The translations under genes and the position numbers were made by a program. A stretch of DNA of 34,683 nucleotides from the NCBI GenBank assembly GCA_018647605.1, contig JABGSU010000158.1, positions 1 through 34,683 on the forward strand. The letters run 5' to 3'. The stretch is from Flavobacteriaceae bacterium. GTDB lineage: Bacteria > Bacteroidota > Bacteroidia > Flavobacteriales > Flavobacteriaceae. Positions 8,035-18,066 of the stretch are shown one piece after another (the stretch's first letter is position 1; the number at the start of each line of letters is the position of its first letter). The notes below the pieces were generated by a model. The model made no database searches and was not told the origin of the DNA. It was given only the letters and a program-made list of their open reading frames with translations.

Positions 8035-8805
8035 ATGTCCAAAATCATCGCAATTGCCAATCAAAAGGGTGGCGTGGGAAAAACCACCACAGCTGTAAAT
8101 CTTGCTGCAGCGATGGCAGTTTTGGAAAAAAAGATATTATTGATTGATGCAGATCCCCAAGCCAATGCAACCTCTGGAGTTGGAATTGACGTAAAAAGTC
8201 AAAAAGCAGGAACCTACCAATTGCTTGAGCATACGGCTACAGCCGAGGAAACCATTTTATCTACAAACACCCCCAATCTGGATTTGATTCCTTCTCATAT
8301 TGATCTTGTAGCTACCGAAATTGAATTGGTAGACAAAAAAGACAGGGAATATATGCTTAAAAAAGCTTTAAAGACAGTTGATGAAAAATATGATTATATT
8401 ATCATTGACTGTGCCCCCTCCCTCGGGTTAATAACCCTAAACGCACTAGCAGCAGCAAACTCCCTCATCATCCCCATTCAATGTGAGTATTTTGCATTGG
8501 AGGGACTTGGAAAACTACTGAACACCATCAAAAGTGTTCAAAAAATACACAATAAAACTCTGGACATTGAAGGCTTATTGCTGACCATGTTCGACTCTCG
8601 ACTGAGGCTGTCCAATCAGGTAGTGGAAGAAGTGCAAAAACACTTTGGAAAAATGGTTTTTAAAACCGTCATTCAAAGAAACATCCGATTGAGTGAGGCA
8701 CCGAGCTTCGGGGAGAGTATCATCGATTATGATGCCACAAGCAAAGGAGCCAAAAATTATCTTTCGCTCGCCCATGAAATTATCCTGAAGAAAAAAAATA
8801 ATTGA
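8035..8805 (+). CDS. parA: Chromosome partitioning ATPase ParA/Soj
   Basis: Deviant Walker A NQKGGVGKTTTAVNL, LIDADPQANATSG, IIDCAPSLGLITLNAL. Confidence 0.96.
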   Translation: MSKIIAIANQKGGVGKTTTAVNLAAAMAVLEKKILLIDADPQANATSGVGIDVKSQKAGTYQLLEHTATAEETILSTNTPNLDLIPSHIDLVATEIELVDKKDREYMLKKALKTVDEKYDYIIIDCAPSLGLITLNALAAANSLIIPIQCEYFALEGLGKLLNTIKSVQKIHNKTLDIEGLLLTMFDSRLRLSNQVVEEVQKHFGKMVFKTVIQRNIRLSEAPSFGESIIDYDATSKGAKNYLSLAHEIILKKKNN

Positions 8806-9701
8806 TGGCTAAAAAAAATAAAAAACAAGCTGTGGGAAGAGGCTTATCTGCTCTTCTAGACGACCCAGGAAGAGAGATTAGTTCAGCCAGTGATGTTAAT
8901 GCCGATAAAGTGGTGGGAAACATTATTGATTTGGAAATTGATAAAATCGAAGTCAATCCCTATCAGCCTAGAACCAACTTCAATGAAGAAGCCATTGAAG
9001 AATTGGCAGAGTCCATTCAAACCTTAGGTATTATTCAGCCCATAACCGTGAGAAAACTTGCGAGAAATCAGTATCAATTGGTTTCTGGAGAACGTCGGTT
9101 TAGAGCTGCAAAATCTTTGAACCTTATAACCATTCCTGCTTTTGTAAGAATAGCCAACGATCAAGAAACTCTTGAAATGGCATTGGTTGAAAACATTCAA
9201 CGAAGAGATCTAGATCCCATTGAGATTGCATTGTCATACCAGCGATTAATCGATGAGATTCAACTGACCCAGAATCAATTGAGTCAAAGGGTTGGAAAGA
9301 AAAGATCTACTGTGGCCAATTATATGCGTTTACTCAAATTAGATCCCATCATCCAAACAGGAATGAGGGATGGCTTTCTCTCCATGGGGCATGGCAGGGC
9401 TTTGATCAATATTGAAGAAAGTGATGTGCAATTGGATATTTATGAAAAAATCATTGCCAAATCCCTATCAGTAAGAGAAACCGAATTATTGGTTCAAAAA
9501 ACAAAAAAGGGACAAGTCACACCCAAAACAAAAAGCCCTCAGCCTGAAATTTACAATGAGGTTACAAAAGAGCTTAATAACTATTTTAATACTTCAGTGG
9601 TGATCAAAGCAGATGAAAAAGGAAAAGGGAACATTCAAATTTCCTTTAGTTCTCAAAAAGATCTCAACGAGATTATCAAAAAAATCAAACGTGAAGACTA
9701 G
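8805..9701 (+). CDS. parB: ParB/Spo0J family chromosome partitioning protein
   Basis: NPYQPR, SIQTLGIIQPI, LVSGERRFRAAK, ENIQRRDLDPIEIA, HTH, MGHGRALI; ATG at 8805 overlaps the parA stop (TGATG). Confidence 0.96.
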   Translation: MAKKNKKQAVGRGLSALLDDPGREISSASDVNADKVVGNIIDLEIDKIEVNPYQPRTNFNEEAIEELAESIQTLGIIQPITVRKLARNQYQLVSGERRFRAAKSLNLITIPAFVRIANDQETLEMALVENIQRRDLDPIEIALSYQRLIDEIQLTQNQLSQRVGKKRSTVANYMRLLKLDPIIQTGMRDGFLSMGHGRALINIEESDVQLDIYEKIIAKSLSVRETELLVQKTKKGQVTPKTKSPQPEIYNEVTKELNNYFNTSVVIKADEKGKGNIQISFSSQKDLNEIIKKIKRED

Positions 9702-10245
9702 AGTCTTTGTCTCAATTCTCATACTTCTCAACCTGCAAATTTTTGCACAACAACTCACTCAAGAAATTGAAAAAAGTAGAAAAGAGCGCTTAATAGAAAG
9801 TCCGTTGACCCCCTCCAAAGCTGCCTTTTATTCGGCTGTACTTCCGGGTCTTGGACAGATTTATATCGGTAAAGCTTGGAAAGTTCCTTTCGTCTATGCT
9901 GCAATTGGGGCTTCTGTTTATGGATATGTTTACAATCAAAAAGAAATGAACCGTTACCGAACAGCATACAAAAGGAGAAATAATGGATTTACAAATGATG
10001 AGTTTATAGAATTAATTCCCAATAAAACTAAATTACTTGAGGGAATGAAATTCCACAAAAACTACAGAGATATGTCATTTCTCTTTATATTGGGAACTTA
10101 TATGTTGAATATTTTGGATGCTAACGTAAGTGCTCACCTGATGCAGTTTAACATAAAAGATAATTTGAGTGTTAAACCTAAATTTGAACCTGACTTATTT
10201 GGACCAGATACCAATGTTGGTTTAAAAGTCTTAGTCAAACTTTAA
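9691..10245 (+). CDS. DUF5683-type membrane protein
   Basis: VKTRVFVSILILLNLQIFAQ signal; SPLTPSKAAFYSAVLPGLGQIYIGKAWKVPFVYAAIG. GTG at 9691 preferred over the ORF-track start at 9613, which lies far inside parB. Confidence 0.8.
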   Translation: MKTRVFVSILILLNLQIFAQQLTQEIEKSRKERLIESPLTPSKAAFYSAVLPGLGQIYIGKAWKVPFVYAAIGASVYGYVYNQKEMNRYRTAYKRRNNGFTNDEFIELIPNKTKLLEGMKFHKNYRDMSFLFILGTYMLNILDANVSAHLMQFNIKDNLSVKPKFEPDLFGPDTNVGLKVLVKL

Positions 10246-10252
10246 AAAAAAT

Positions 10253-10951
10253 ATGAAGCTTGCTTTATTAGGATACGGAAGAATGGGAAAGGCGATTGAA
10301 CAAATTGCTTTGGAAAGAGGCCATCAAATCCTTTGTAAGATGGATAAAGATCAAAGTGAAGGACAACTCGAAGGCGCTGATGCAGCCATTAATTTTAGTG
10401 TGCCTGATGCAGCGGTAGATAATATCAATAAGGCCCTCCACCACTCGGTTCCTGTAGTGTGTGGAACGACTGGATGGTTGGACGCCTATGGTGAGGTAAC
10501 CCAAACTGCAGTAGAAAAAGACACGGCTTTTCTATATGCTTCAAATTTCAGTATAGGAGTAAACCTCTTTTTTAAATTAAATAAAATCTTGGCACAAATG
10601 ATGCGCCAAAATCAAGACTATAAAGTCGCTATGGAAGAAACCCATCACATTCATAAACTCGACGCTCCAAGCGGAACTGCTATAACACTAGCAGAGGGAA
10701 TTATTGAAAACAGTGACCTTTCCCAATGGAAACTGGAAGATAATGGGCCAGATACTGTTTCCATTCAGTCCTTTCGAGAGGGTGAAATACCGGGAACACA
10801 CAGCGTAAAATACGTATCTCCCATAGATGAAATTACCATCGAACACAAGGCACACAACCGAAAGGGATTTGCCCTTGGAGCCGTAATTGCAGCAGAATGG
10901 ATTGCTGATAAAAAAGGAATTTTTAAAATGGAAGACGTCCTAAATTTATAA
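10253..10951 (+). CDS. dapB: 4-hydroxy-tetrahydrodipicolinate reductase
   Basis: LALLGYGRMGKAIE, VCGTTGW, SNFSIGVNLFFKL, EETHHIHKLDAPSGTAITLAEGI, HKAHNRKGFALGAV. Confidence 0.96.
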   Translation: MKLALLGYGRMGKAIEQIALERGHQILCKMDKDQSEGQLEGADAAINFSVPDAAVDNINKALHHSVPVVCGTTGWLDAYGEVTQTAVEKDTAFLYASNFSIGVNLFFKLNKILAQMMRQNQDYKVAMEETHHIHKLDAPSGTAITLAEGIIENSDLSQWKLEDNGPDTVSIQSFREGEIPGTHSVKYVSPIDEITIEHKAHNRKGFALGAVIAAEWIADKKGIFKMEDVLNL

Positions 10952-10955
10952 TCAA

Positions 10956-12659
10956 ATGAGTGGAATTCAATGGGTTGTATTTGCCCTAATAATACAAGTC
11001 GTACACTTTTTGGGAACATGGAAATTGTATAAAGCCGCTGGTGAAGCACCGTGGAAAGCAATCGTTCCTATTTACAATGCTATCGTTTTAATGAAAATCA
11101 TTCACCGTCCCAAATGGTGGGTAGTCTTATTGTTTTTACCGGTCATCAACTTGATGATTTTTATGGTATTATGGATTGATATGGCAAAACATTTTGGGAA
11201 AAAAAAGCGCATTTACAGCGTCTTGGCGCTGGTAAGCTTAGGGTTTTACCTCTTCACCATAAACTATCAAAAAGCACCGAAATACATCGCAGACAAAACG
11301 CTGATCACAAGATCAGCCTTTGGTGAATGGGTTGGATCCATTATTTTCGCAGTAGTGGCTGCCACTTTTGTCCACAACTATTTTTTTCAACCCTATATCA
11401 TTCCTACTGGATCATTAGAAAAATCCCTATTGATTGGTGATTTTTTATTTGTTAGCAAATTCCATTACGGTGCGAGAATTCCTACAACCACTGTTGCTTT
11501 TCCAATGGTTCACGATACCCTACCATTACTAAAAACTCGATCATATCTCAATAAACCACAACTGCCCTATTTAAGACTTCCACGTTTGCAAAAAATCAAA
11601 AGAAACGATATTGTAGTCTTCAATTGGCCTGCAGATACTGTAAGAAGGTTTTTTGTGAAAGAAGCTGGCGTAAAAAAACCACTGGACAAAAAATCCAATT
11701 ACGTCAAAAGATGTGTAGGTATCGCTGGAGATACCCTCCAAATTATTGATGGTTTCGTACATATCAATGGTAAGAAAAACGTCTTACCTGATCGGGCTAA
11801 AGTGCAATACAATTTCACAGCACACAACAGTAAAGGGGTGTCATCCAGAAAATTAGTAGCGCTGGGAGTTAAAGATTTTCACCGAAAATTTCGAATCGAA
11901 AATATAACTCAAAGTAGCTACACCCAAATTGGGCCCTATTTGGTTGGTACCAGTGGTAACAGTCAAAAAGATTTTATAGCAGTTACCCGTCATACAGGCT
12001 TACCCATTGAATTGATAAGATCACTAGGATTAAGGGTAAGCGAAATTTTAGAATCAAAAAAAGAATTGAATTTAACTGTCAAAGAGGCAGAGAATATTAG
12101 TAGACAGAGTTGGATTGACAGTGTGGTTCAGCGTAACCAAAAAATAAAAACTCCCAATTCCTCCTTTTTTCCCAATAAAATTCCCTTTGACTGGAATCAA
12201 GACAATTTTGGCCCAATTGTTCTTCCAAAAAATGGAATGACGGTAGATTTAAACGCTGATAATTTACCTCTCTACAAAAAAATAATTATTGATTACGAAA
12301 AAAACAATCTCAAGTCAGAAGGTGATAATATCTTAATCAATGGAAAAACGGCTAACCAATACACCTTTCGTCAAAACTATTATTGGATGATGGGTGATAA
12401 TCGTCATCGCTCTGAAGACAGCAGGTTTTGGGGCTTTGTGCCAGAAGACCATATTGTAGGAAAACCTGTTTTTATTTGGTTGAGTATTGAGGGTATTAAT
12501 GATGGTATACGAAATTGGAAGGTACGCTGGGACAGGGTCTTCAGTACTGTTGGGGGCTCTGGAAAAAGGGTGTCCTACTTTCCATACTTTGTGGTTTTGA
12601 TTTTACTGTGGCAAGGCTATATTTTTTACCGAAAAAGAAAACGTAAAAAACAAGGCTAA
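10956..12659 (+). CDS. lepB: Signal peptidase I with N-terminal membrane extension and long internal insertion
   Basis: Box with Ser PTGSLEKSLLIGDFLFVSKFHYG; Lys box YVKRCVGIAGDTL; MGDNRHRSEDSRFWGFVPEDHIVG; 567 aa. Confidence 0.93.
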   Translation: MSGIQWVVFALIIQVVHFLGTWKLYKAAGEAPWKAIVPIYNAIVLMKIIHRPKWWVVLLFLPVINLMIFMVLWIDMAKHFGKKKRIYSVLALVSLGFYLFTINYQKAPKYIADKTLITRSAFGEWVGSIIFAVVAATFVHNYFFQPYIIPTGSLEKSLLIGDFLFVSKFHYGARIPTTTVAFPMVHDTLPLLKTRSYLNKPQLPYLRLPRLQKIKRNDIVVFNWPADTVRRFFVKEAGVKKPLDKKSNYVKRCVGIAGDTLQIIDGFVHINGKKNVLPDRAKVQYNFTAHNSKGVSSRKLVALGVKDFHRKFRIENITQSSYTQIGPYLVGTSGNSQKDFIAVTRHTGLPIELIRSLGLRVSEILESKKELNLTVKEAENISRQSWIDSVVQRNQKIKTPNSSFFPNKIPFDWNQDNFGPIVLPKNGMTVDLNADNLPLYKKIIIDYEKNNLKSEGDNILINGKTANQYTFRQNYYWMMGDNRHRSEDSRFWGFVPEDHIVGKPVFIWLSIEGINDGIRNWKVRWDRVFSTVGGSGKRVSYFPYFVVLILLWQGYIFYRKRKRKKQG

Positions 12660-13258
12660 TGGTTGCTGGAGTGTGTCCTGCCTACCTACCCAATATCCAA
12701 TATATGGCATGGGTAGTCTCACAAAAAGAAATCGCTTTTGTCACCCATCACCCCTACCAGAAACAAACTTTTCGTAACCGAACTGAAATATATGGGGCCA
12801 ACGGCAAACTAAAATTGACCGTACCCATCGTACACAAAAAAACAGCACAACGTCAATCGGATAATGCTGTAGCCATTCACTATGAAAGCAGCTGGCAAAA
12901 AGACCACTGGAAGTCCTTGGAATCCTCCTATCGTTCCTCCCCTTTTTTTGAGTTCTACGAAGATGATTTTTATCCTTTCTTTCATAAAAAGTACCAAAAG
13001 CTAATGGAGCTTAATATCATTTTGATCAAAAAAATACTTTCCCTTATCGATGCTGAGGTGAAAATTCTTTCAAAAAAAAAAGCCATGAAGGAGAATTCGA
13101 CACTTATCATTGCCAAATCAAATACAATAATTGAAACGCCTCAATATCAACAAGTATTTCATGCAAAACATGGTTTTATAAACAACCTCAGTACCCTGGA
13201 TCTTTTATTCAATCTGGGACCACAGAGCCTAGAGTACCTCAAAGGGATGGGTAATTGA
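12659..13258 (+). CDS. WbqC-family protein
   Basis: PAYLPNIQYMAWV…HHPYQKQTFRNRTEIYGANGKLKLTVPI…SYRSSPFFEFYEDDF; TAATG overlap with lepB. Confidence 0.8.
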   Translation: MVAGVCPAYLPNIQYMAWVVSQKEIAFVTHHPYQKQTFRNRTEIYGANGKLKLTVPIVHKKTAQRQSDNAVAIHYESSWQKDHWKSLESSYRSSPFFEFYEDDFYPFFHKKYQKLMELNIILIKKILSLIDAEVKILSKKKAMKENSTLIIAKSNTIIETPQYQQVFHAKHGFINNLSTLDLLFNLGPQSLEYLKGMGN

Positions 13259-13260
13259 TT

Positions 13261-14265
13261 TTATTTCCATTCCATAAGTGCAGAAATGGGCTTGTGATCA
13301 GACAGTTTAAGATCGTGGGTCGTAAAGTTAATCACATTAAATTTCGAATCAGTAAAAATAAAGTCAATTCGAAAAGGAAAATACGCCAATTTGTAGGTAG
13401 CACCTAAACCATCACCGGAAAGAGTAAAGGTATCCTGGCGATTATTTTTCAGACGGTTGTAGGGTTGTGAAAAAGCATTGTTATTTAAATCAGTACAAAT
13501 GATAGTGGGATATTTATTCTTTTGATCAATCTCTTCAAACTGTCCAATTTGCAACTGTTGTTTCTGAATAACTGATTGAATTCTTTCCACAAATTTTTGA
13601 GAGTGCTTTTGAGTAAACAAGGTGTCCTTTAAATTAATACTCAACGATTCTAAATGGACATTGTAAACCCTTACGGTATCCATTTTATAGAAAAAATCAG
13701 CATAAATAGCACTGTTGTTTGACTTTTCAAAATCTATGTATCTTGTATTAAAAAGCTTGTATTTCGACAAAATACACAGGCCATTTTGGCCATTCTTTTT
13801 TGATGATTTAACATATCGATACGGATAGTTTTTAAATTTAGGACTGAATTCTTTTGAGTATTCCTGAAGACAAACCAAATCAGGACTTTCTTTTTGAATA
13901 AAGTTTTCAATAGACTTTGGAACTTCTTTAGCATCAATCCATTGATAGCTATTGAATAACCTGACATTGAAACTCATCACTTTGATTCCATTGGAAACAG
14001 GAATTGCATTATTAGGGAACTTATAAAGTTTTCCCCACTCCTTGAAACCTATTAAGACAGAAAAAATAAACAGAATAAAAGGCCATTTGAATTTTATAAC
14101 CCAAAAGACAAAAAAAACCATATTGACAAACGCAATGACAGGTGCCATAAGATTGAGAAAAGGATACCGATAGAATTCCCAAAAAGTACCCATCAGAATA
14201 AGTTGAAAAATCAACAAAACCAGGTTGATCAACATCAAAATTTTGAATACAAAATTTAATCTCAT
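13261..14265 (-). CDS. Membrane-anchored endonuclease/exonuclease/phosphatase (EEP) family protein
   Basis: Three N-terminal TM segments then IKVMSFNVRLFNSY, DLVCLQEYS, NVHLESL, PTIICTDLNNNAFS, RIDFIFTD, LSDHKPISA. Confidence 0.9.
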   Translation of the reverse strand: MRLNFVFKILMLINLVLLIFQLILMGTFWEFYRYPFLNLMAPVIAFVNMVFFVFWVIKFKWPFILFIFSVLIGFKEWGKLYKFPNNAIPVSNGIKVMSFNVRLFNSYQWIDAKEVPKSIENFIQKESPDLVCLQEYSKEFSPKFKNYPYRYVKSSKKNGQNGLCILSKYKLFNTRYIDFEKSNNSAIYADFFYKMDTVRVYNVHLESLSINLKDTLFTQKHSQKFVERIQSVIQKQQLQIGQFEEIDQKNKYPTIICTDLNNNAFSQPYNRLKNNRQDTFTLSGDGLGATYKLAYFPFRIDFIFTDSKFNVINFTTHDLKLSDHKPISALMEWK

Positions 14266-14295
14266 GGCAATGGGGTTACTTTTTTATTGAACGCA

Positions 14296-15165
14296 TTATT
14301 CTTTACCAGACCTGAACAGAAAATCTTTCTCTTCTTTGGTAAGGCTGTCGTATCCTGATTTACTAATTTTATCTAAAATATCGTCAATTGCATTTTGATG
14401 ATCATTGTCATCTGTTTTTTTCGGTGAACTTGATTTTTTTTGAGGTGCGCGATAGACTGTTTTCAATTGTTTACGTTTAAAAACCGCTTTCCAAACACTT
14501 TCAAATCCGGCTCCTATGTCACTTCCACGAGTCAACTGTCGCGCATACACAAAACCTAGTAAAGCCCCACCAATATGTGCTAAATGCCCTCCAGCATTGC
14601 CATAAGGGATTTGAATAACATCAATAAAAAAGAATGCCAAACCGAGATACTTTAACTTCAGGTTGACAAAGAAAAAACGTATTTCTTGATCAGGGGTATA
14701 GGTACAAATGAATATAAAAACAGCCATGACACCTGCCGAGGCACCAATCATAGGTGGATATGTTCCTTTAAAAACAGGAAATAAAGCATAACTTAAAATA
14801 AAGATCAGACCTCCTGAAATAACTCCCAAAAAATAATTGTTAATGAAAATTCGATCCGGAAATAAATTCAAAAGCAAACGACCTGCATAAAACAGAAGAA
14901 CCATATTCCAGAGCAGGTGGAAAAAACTGCTGTGAATAAAACTGTATGTGGTCAAGGTCCAGGGTCTCGTAATAAAAGTACCCAGATTGGGCGATAGCTG
15001 CAACCAATTCATGTAGGCATTACTGGGTATATTGAATAAAAAGAAAACCACATTGAGTATCATGGGTAACACAAAACAAACAACATTGAGTAAAATGAGT
15101 TTTTCTGCTACGGAAAATGTGGCAAACCGATATTTGAGATTGTCCAAAAAACTCATAAGTCCCAA
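14296..15165 (-). CDS. Rhomboid family intramembrane serine protease
   Basis: FIHSSFFHLLWNMVLLFYAGRLL, GASAGVMAV (GxS), HLAHIGGALLGFVYA: catalytic Ser/His present. Confidence 0.92.
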   Translation of the reverse strand: MGLMSFLDNLKYRFATFSVAEKLILLNVVCFVLPMILNVVFFLFNIPSNAYMNWLQLSPNLGTFITRPWTLTTYSFIHSSFFHLLWNMVLLFYAGRLLLNLFPDRIFINNYFLGVISGGLIFILSYALFPVFKGTYPPMIGASAGVMAVFIFICTYTPDQEIRFFFVNLKLKYLGLAFFFIDVIQIPYGNAGGHLAHIGGALLGFVYARQLTRGSDIGAGFESVWKAVFKRKQLKTVYRAPQKKSSSPKKTDDNDHQNAIDDILDKISKSGYDSLTKEEKDFLFRSGKE

Positions 15166-15893
15166 CGGTTGTTATTAATTTCTTTCTTCTTCCAATACCA
15201 CATCATGGCCAAACCAGTAACAGCTCCTCCTACATGTGCAAAGTGAGCAATAGGCCCTATGGAATAGGATGAAAAACCGAAGAAAAGATCTGCAAATATC
15301 AAGATGGGGACCAAGTATTTTGCTCTAACAGGGATGGGTGGAAACAAAAGCATAAGTTGTGCATTGGGAAAGAGCATTGCAAAGCCCACCAAAACACCAT
15401 AAAGTGCACCAGAGGCTCCTACCATCACAGATCGAAAAGCGTTGAATGCTCCCGACAACTGCCTTTCTCCAATAGAATTGATAGCGGCAGTGGGCAACTC
15501 TGCTGTTTCATAAAAGGCACTGATTTCAAGCGCACTGAATCCAAAATCTGTCAACGCACTATTCACGTGATCAACTTGATAGTAGTAAAGTAGCAACTGC
15601 AATGCGGCCGCACCAAAACCTGTTGAAAGATAAAAGAATATAAATTTTTGCTTGCCCCACATTTGTTCTAAAGGAGTACCAAACATCCACAAACCGAACA
15701 TATTAAAAAAAATATGAGAGATATCCCCATGCATGAACATATGGGTCAAGGGTTGCCAGAACTCAAATTTTGGATTGGTGGGGTAATGCAATGCAAACCA
15801 ATCGTATACCTGATTACCAAGGGTAAGCGTGGCCAAGAAAAAAATTCCATTGATGATCAGTAAGTGCTTTACCGTTTCAGTAAGGTTTCGCAT
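15153..15893 (-). CDS. Rhomboid family intramembrane serine protease
   Basis: MFMHGDISHIFFNMFGLWMFG, VGASGALYGVLVGFA, HFAHVGGAVTGLAMMW. Confidence 0.93.
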   Translation of the reverse strand: MRNLTETVKHLLIINGIFFLATLTLGNQVYDWFALHYPTNPKFEFWQPLTHMFMHGDISHIFFNMFGLWMFGTPLEQMWGKQKFIFFYLSTGFGAAALQLLLYYYQVDHVNSALTDFGFSALEISAFYETAELPTAAINSIGERQLSGAFNAFRSVMVGASGALYGVLVGFAMLFPNAQLMLLFPPIPVRAKYLVPILIFADLFFGFSSYSIGPIAHFAHVGGAVTGLAMMWYWKKKEINNNRWDL

Positions 15894-17680
15894 TAATTCA
15901 ATTTCTTTTCTAGTTCTTCTTTCTCTAAAGTAATAAAAATCTTACGATTAAAAGGACAGGTCAAAGTGTCTTTACAAGCAAAAAAATCATCTATCAAAGC
16001 CTGCTGTTCCTCAATCGAAAGGGTTGTATTTCCTTTTATAGAAAGGGATTTTGAAAGTATTTTAGCCATATAATCCCCTTGGCTAAAGCTTTCAACTTGT
16101 TCGTTAGATTCGTGAGTTGATAATATATCTTCAAAGAGCTTTCCCAATTGTTTATCATTACAAATAGCAGGAATCCCCGTAATGCATAATTTATTATCCT
16201 GTTGCTTAACGACAAACCCCATAGCATTTAAATTGGCTTCCAACTCTCCAAACAATGCGATCTGTTGTTGTGATAATTCTATTTCTTTAGGAAACATTAA
16301 TTGTTGACTCAGCATATTTCTTTTGGTAATACTGGTAAGAAATTTCTCATATAATACTCTTTGGTGGGCGCGTTGTTGATCAATAATCAAAAGGCCTGAG
16401 CGGGTGGTGGTGACTATGAATTTTCGGAGCAACTGAAAAACTTTAGGCGTTTGTTCAATCGCTAACTTTAACTCTTTGTTCTTAGTAGAAGGATCATTGG
16501 GAATATCCAGTTCAGAGTATAAACTCTCCCAACTACTTTTTGGCGCTTTTGGAATATTTTTATCTGAATTCTGAAAGGGATTAAAACTAGAATCAACCTC
16601 AACAGAGGGTACATTAGAAGGTATTTTTTGCTGTAAATCGTAGGGAGTATCCAAGTTGGAATCACGATCAAAATCCAAAACTGGAGCCACTTGAAACATT
16701 CCCAAACTGTGTTTGACCATGGATTTTATAATTGCGTAGAGATTTTGTTCCTCTTCAAACTTGATCTCTGTTTTGGTTGGGTGTATGTTGATATCAATTG
16801 TTTTGGGATCAATTTGAATGTAAATGAAATAACCTGGATGATACTGATCACGCAACAGTCCCTGAAAGGCAGAACTCACTGCATGGTGCAAAAAAGGACT
16901 CTTAATAAAACGTTTATTCACAAAAAAGAATTGTTGGCCCCTAGACTTTTTAGCAAATTCAGGTTTTACAACAAATCCTTCTATACCCGCAACCGAAGTC
17001 ATTTCCTCTAGGGGAATTAATTTCTCTTCAATTTTATTTCCAAAAATATTAGCAATTCGTTTTCTATGTGTCCCCGAGGGCAGATCAAAAAGCTCGGAGC
17101 CATTTTGTAAAAAAATAAATTTAACCTCAGGATGCGTAAGTCCTACACGATGAAACTCATAAATAATATGTCGTAACTCTACTTTATCTGATTTGAGAAA
17201 ATTTCTTCGTGCAGGTACATTATAAAAAAGATTTTTTACCGCTATCGATGTTCCTTTAGGGGCAACCGAAACCTCTTGATCCTCAAAATTACTCCCCGAA
17301 ATTCTGAGGCAACTTGCCATTTCATCCTCAGCCGTCTTGGAATGTATTTCCACTTGTGCAATAGCTGCAATAGAAGCCAAAGCCTCACCTCTAAATCCTT
17401 TGGAGGTTATTGAAAATAAATCATCCGCAGATTTAATCTTTGAAGTAGCATGTCGTTCGAAAGCAAGTCTTATATCAGTAGTAGACATTCCAATACCATT
17501 GTCAATGACCTGAATCATGGTTTTACCAGCTCCATTGATTAACAACTGGATTTCGGTTGCTTGCGCATCAATGGCATTTTCCAACAATTCTTTAACTACT
17601 GAAGCGGGTCTTTGAATGACTTCACCTGCTGCAATTTGATTGGCCACATGGTCTGGCAAAAGCGAAATGATGTCAGCCAT
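15893..17680 (-). CDS. mutL: DNA mismatch repair protein MutL
   Basis: IISLLPDHVANQIAAGEVIQRPASVVKELLENAIDA, DNGIGM, ATSKI, TSKGFRGEALASI, GT.IAVKNLFYNVPARRNFLK, DINIHPTKTEIKFE. Confidence 0.97.
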   Translation of the reverse strand: MADIISLLPDHVANQIAAGEVIQRPASVVKELLENAIDAQATEIQLLINGAGKTMIQVIDNGIGMSTTDIRLAFERHATSKIKSADDLFSITSKGFRGEALASIAAIAQVEIHSKTAEDEMASCLRISGSNFEDQEVSVAPKGTSIAVKNLFYNVPARRNFLKSDKVELRHIIYEFHRVGLTHPEVKFIFLQNGSELFDLPSGTHRKRIANIFGNKIEEKLIPLEEMTSVAGIEGFVVKPEFAKKSRGQQFFFVNKRFIKSPFLHHAVSSAFQGLLRDQYHPGYFIYIQIDPKTIDINIHPTKTEIKFEEEQNLYAIIKSMVKHSLGMFQVAPVLDFDRDSNLDTPYDLQQKIPSNVPSVEVDSSFNPFQNSDKNIPKAPKSSWESLYSELDIPNDPSTKNKELKLAIEQTPKVFQLLRKFIVTTTRSGLLIIDQQRAHQRVLYEKFLTSITKRNMLSQQLMFPKEIELSQQQIALFGELEANLNAMGFVVKQQDNKLCITGIPAICNDKQLGKLFEDILSTHESNEQVESFSQGDYMAKILSKSLSIKGNTTLSIEEQQALIDDFFACKDTLTCPFNRKIFITLEKEELEKKLN

Positions 17681-17967
17681 TAGGCGTTGAATATAGATAA
17701 ATCAAAATCAATTACATACAGAAAAGTCAAAATCAAAATCGCAATAATGATGACCAAACGAGAAGAAATACCCCTATTACTTCGGGTTCTCATTTTCGTT
17801 CGAGCTTCTTGCCAATGCTGACCGAAATCATTCTGGTTATAGGTGTCGCGGTACTTCGAGAATTTAGAATCAAAATCATAGGGATTACCCCCATCTTTCC
17901 CACTGTAATGGCGTGGGGTATAATTGTATCTGCGATTTTTTCTAAGTTTTAAAAGGCTGATCTTCAT
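17680..17967 (-). CDS. Small single-TM protein (similar proteins are often labelled 'riboflavin synthase subunit beta' by gene context)
   Basis: MKISLLKLRKNRRYNYTPRHYSGKDGGNPYDFDSKF…SSRLVIIIAILILTFLYVIDFDLSIFNA; TAATG coupling to mutL; ORF-track start 18009 is a TTG inside a TAnnTTTG box. Confidence 0.65.
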   Translation of the reverse strand: MKISLLKLRKNRRYNYTPRHYSGKDGGNPYDFDSKFSKYRDTYNQNDFGQHWQEARTKMRTRSNRGISSRLVIIIAILILTFLYVIDFDLSIFNA

Positions 17968-18066
17968 ACGTTCTGAATTGATGAAAAGGCAATTCTGTGC
18001 GTCATTCAAATTTAACTAAAGTGATTCAAATTGCCATTGGTTTTGAGCAATTAATAGAAGAAAAAA

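Noticed and set aside
9613-9690. Extended start of the DUF5683 ORF deep inside parB
   Set aside because: The first 26 residues are a parB out-of-frame read; GTG at 9691 gives a proper signal sequence.
18007-18014. TAAATTTG box (- strand) as an internal promoter for the small protein-mutL genes
   Set aside because: Matches TAnnTTTG but no suitable -33 element was found and the motif is frequent by chance in AT-rich DNA; left as unproven.
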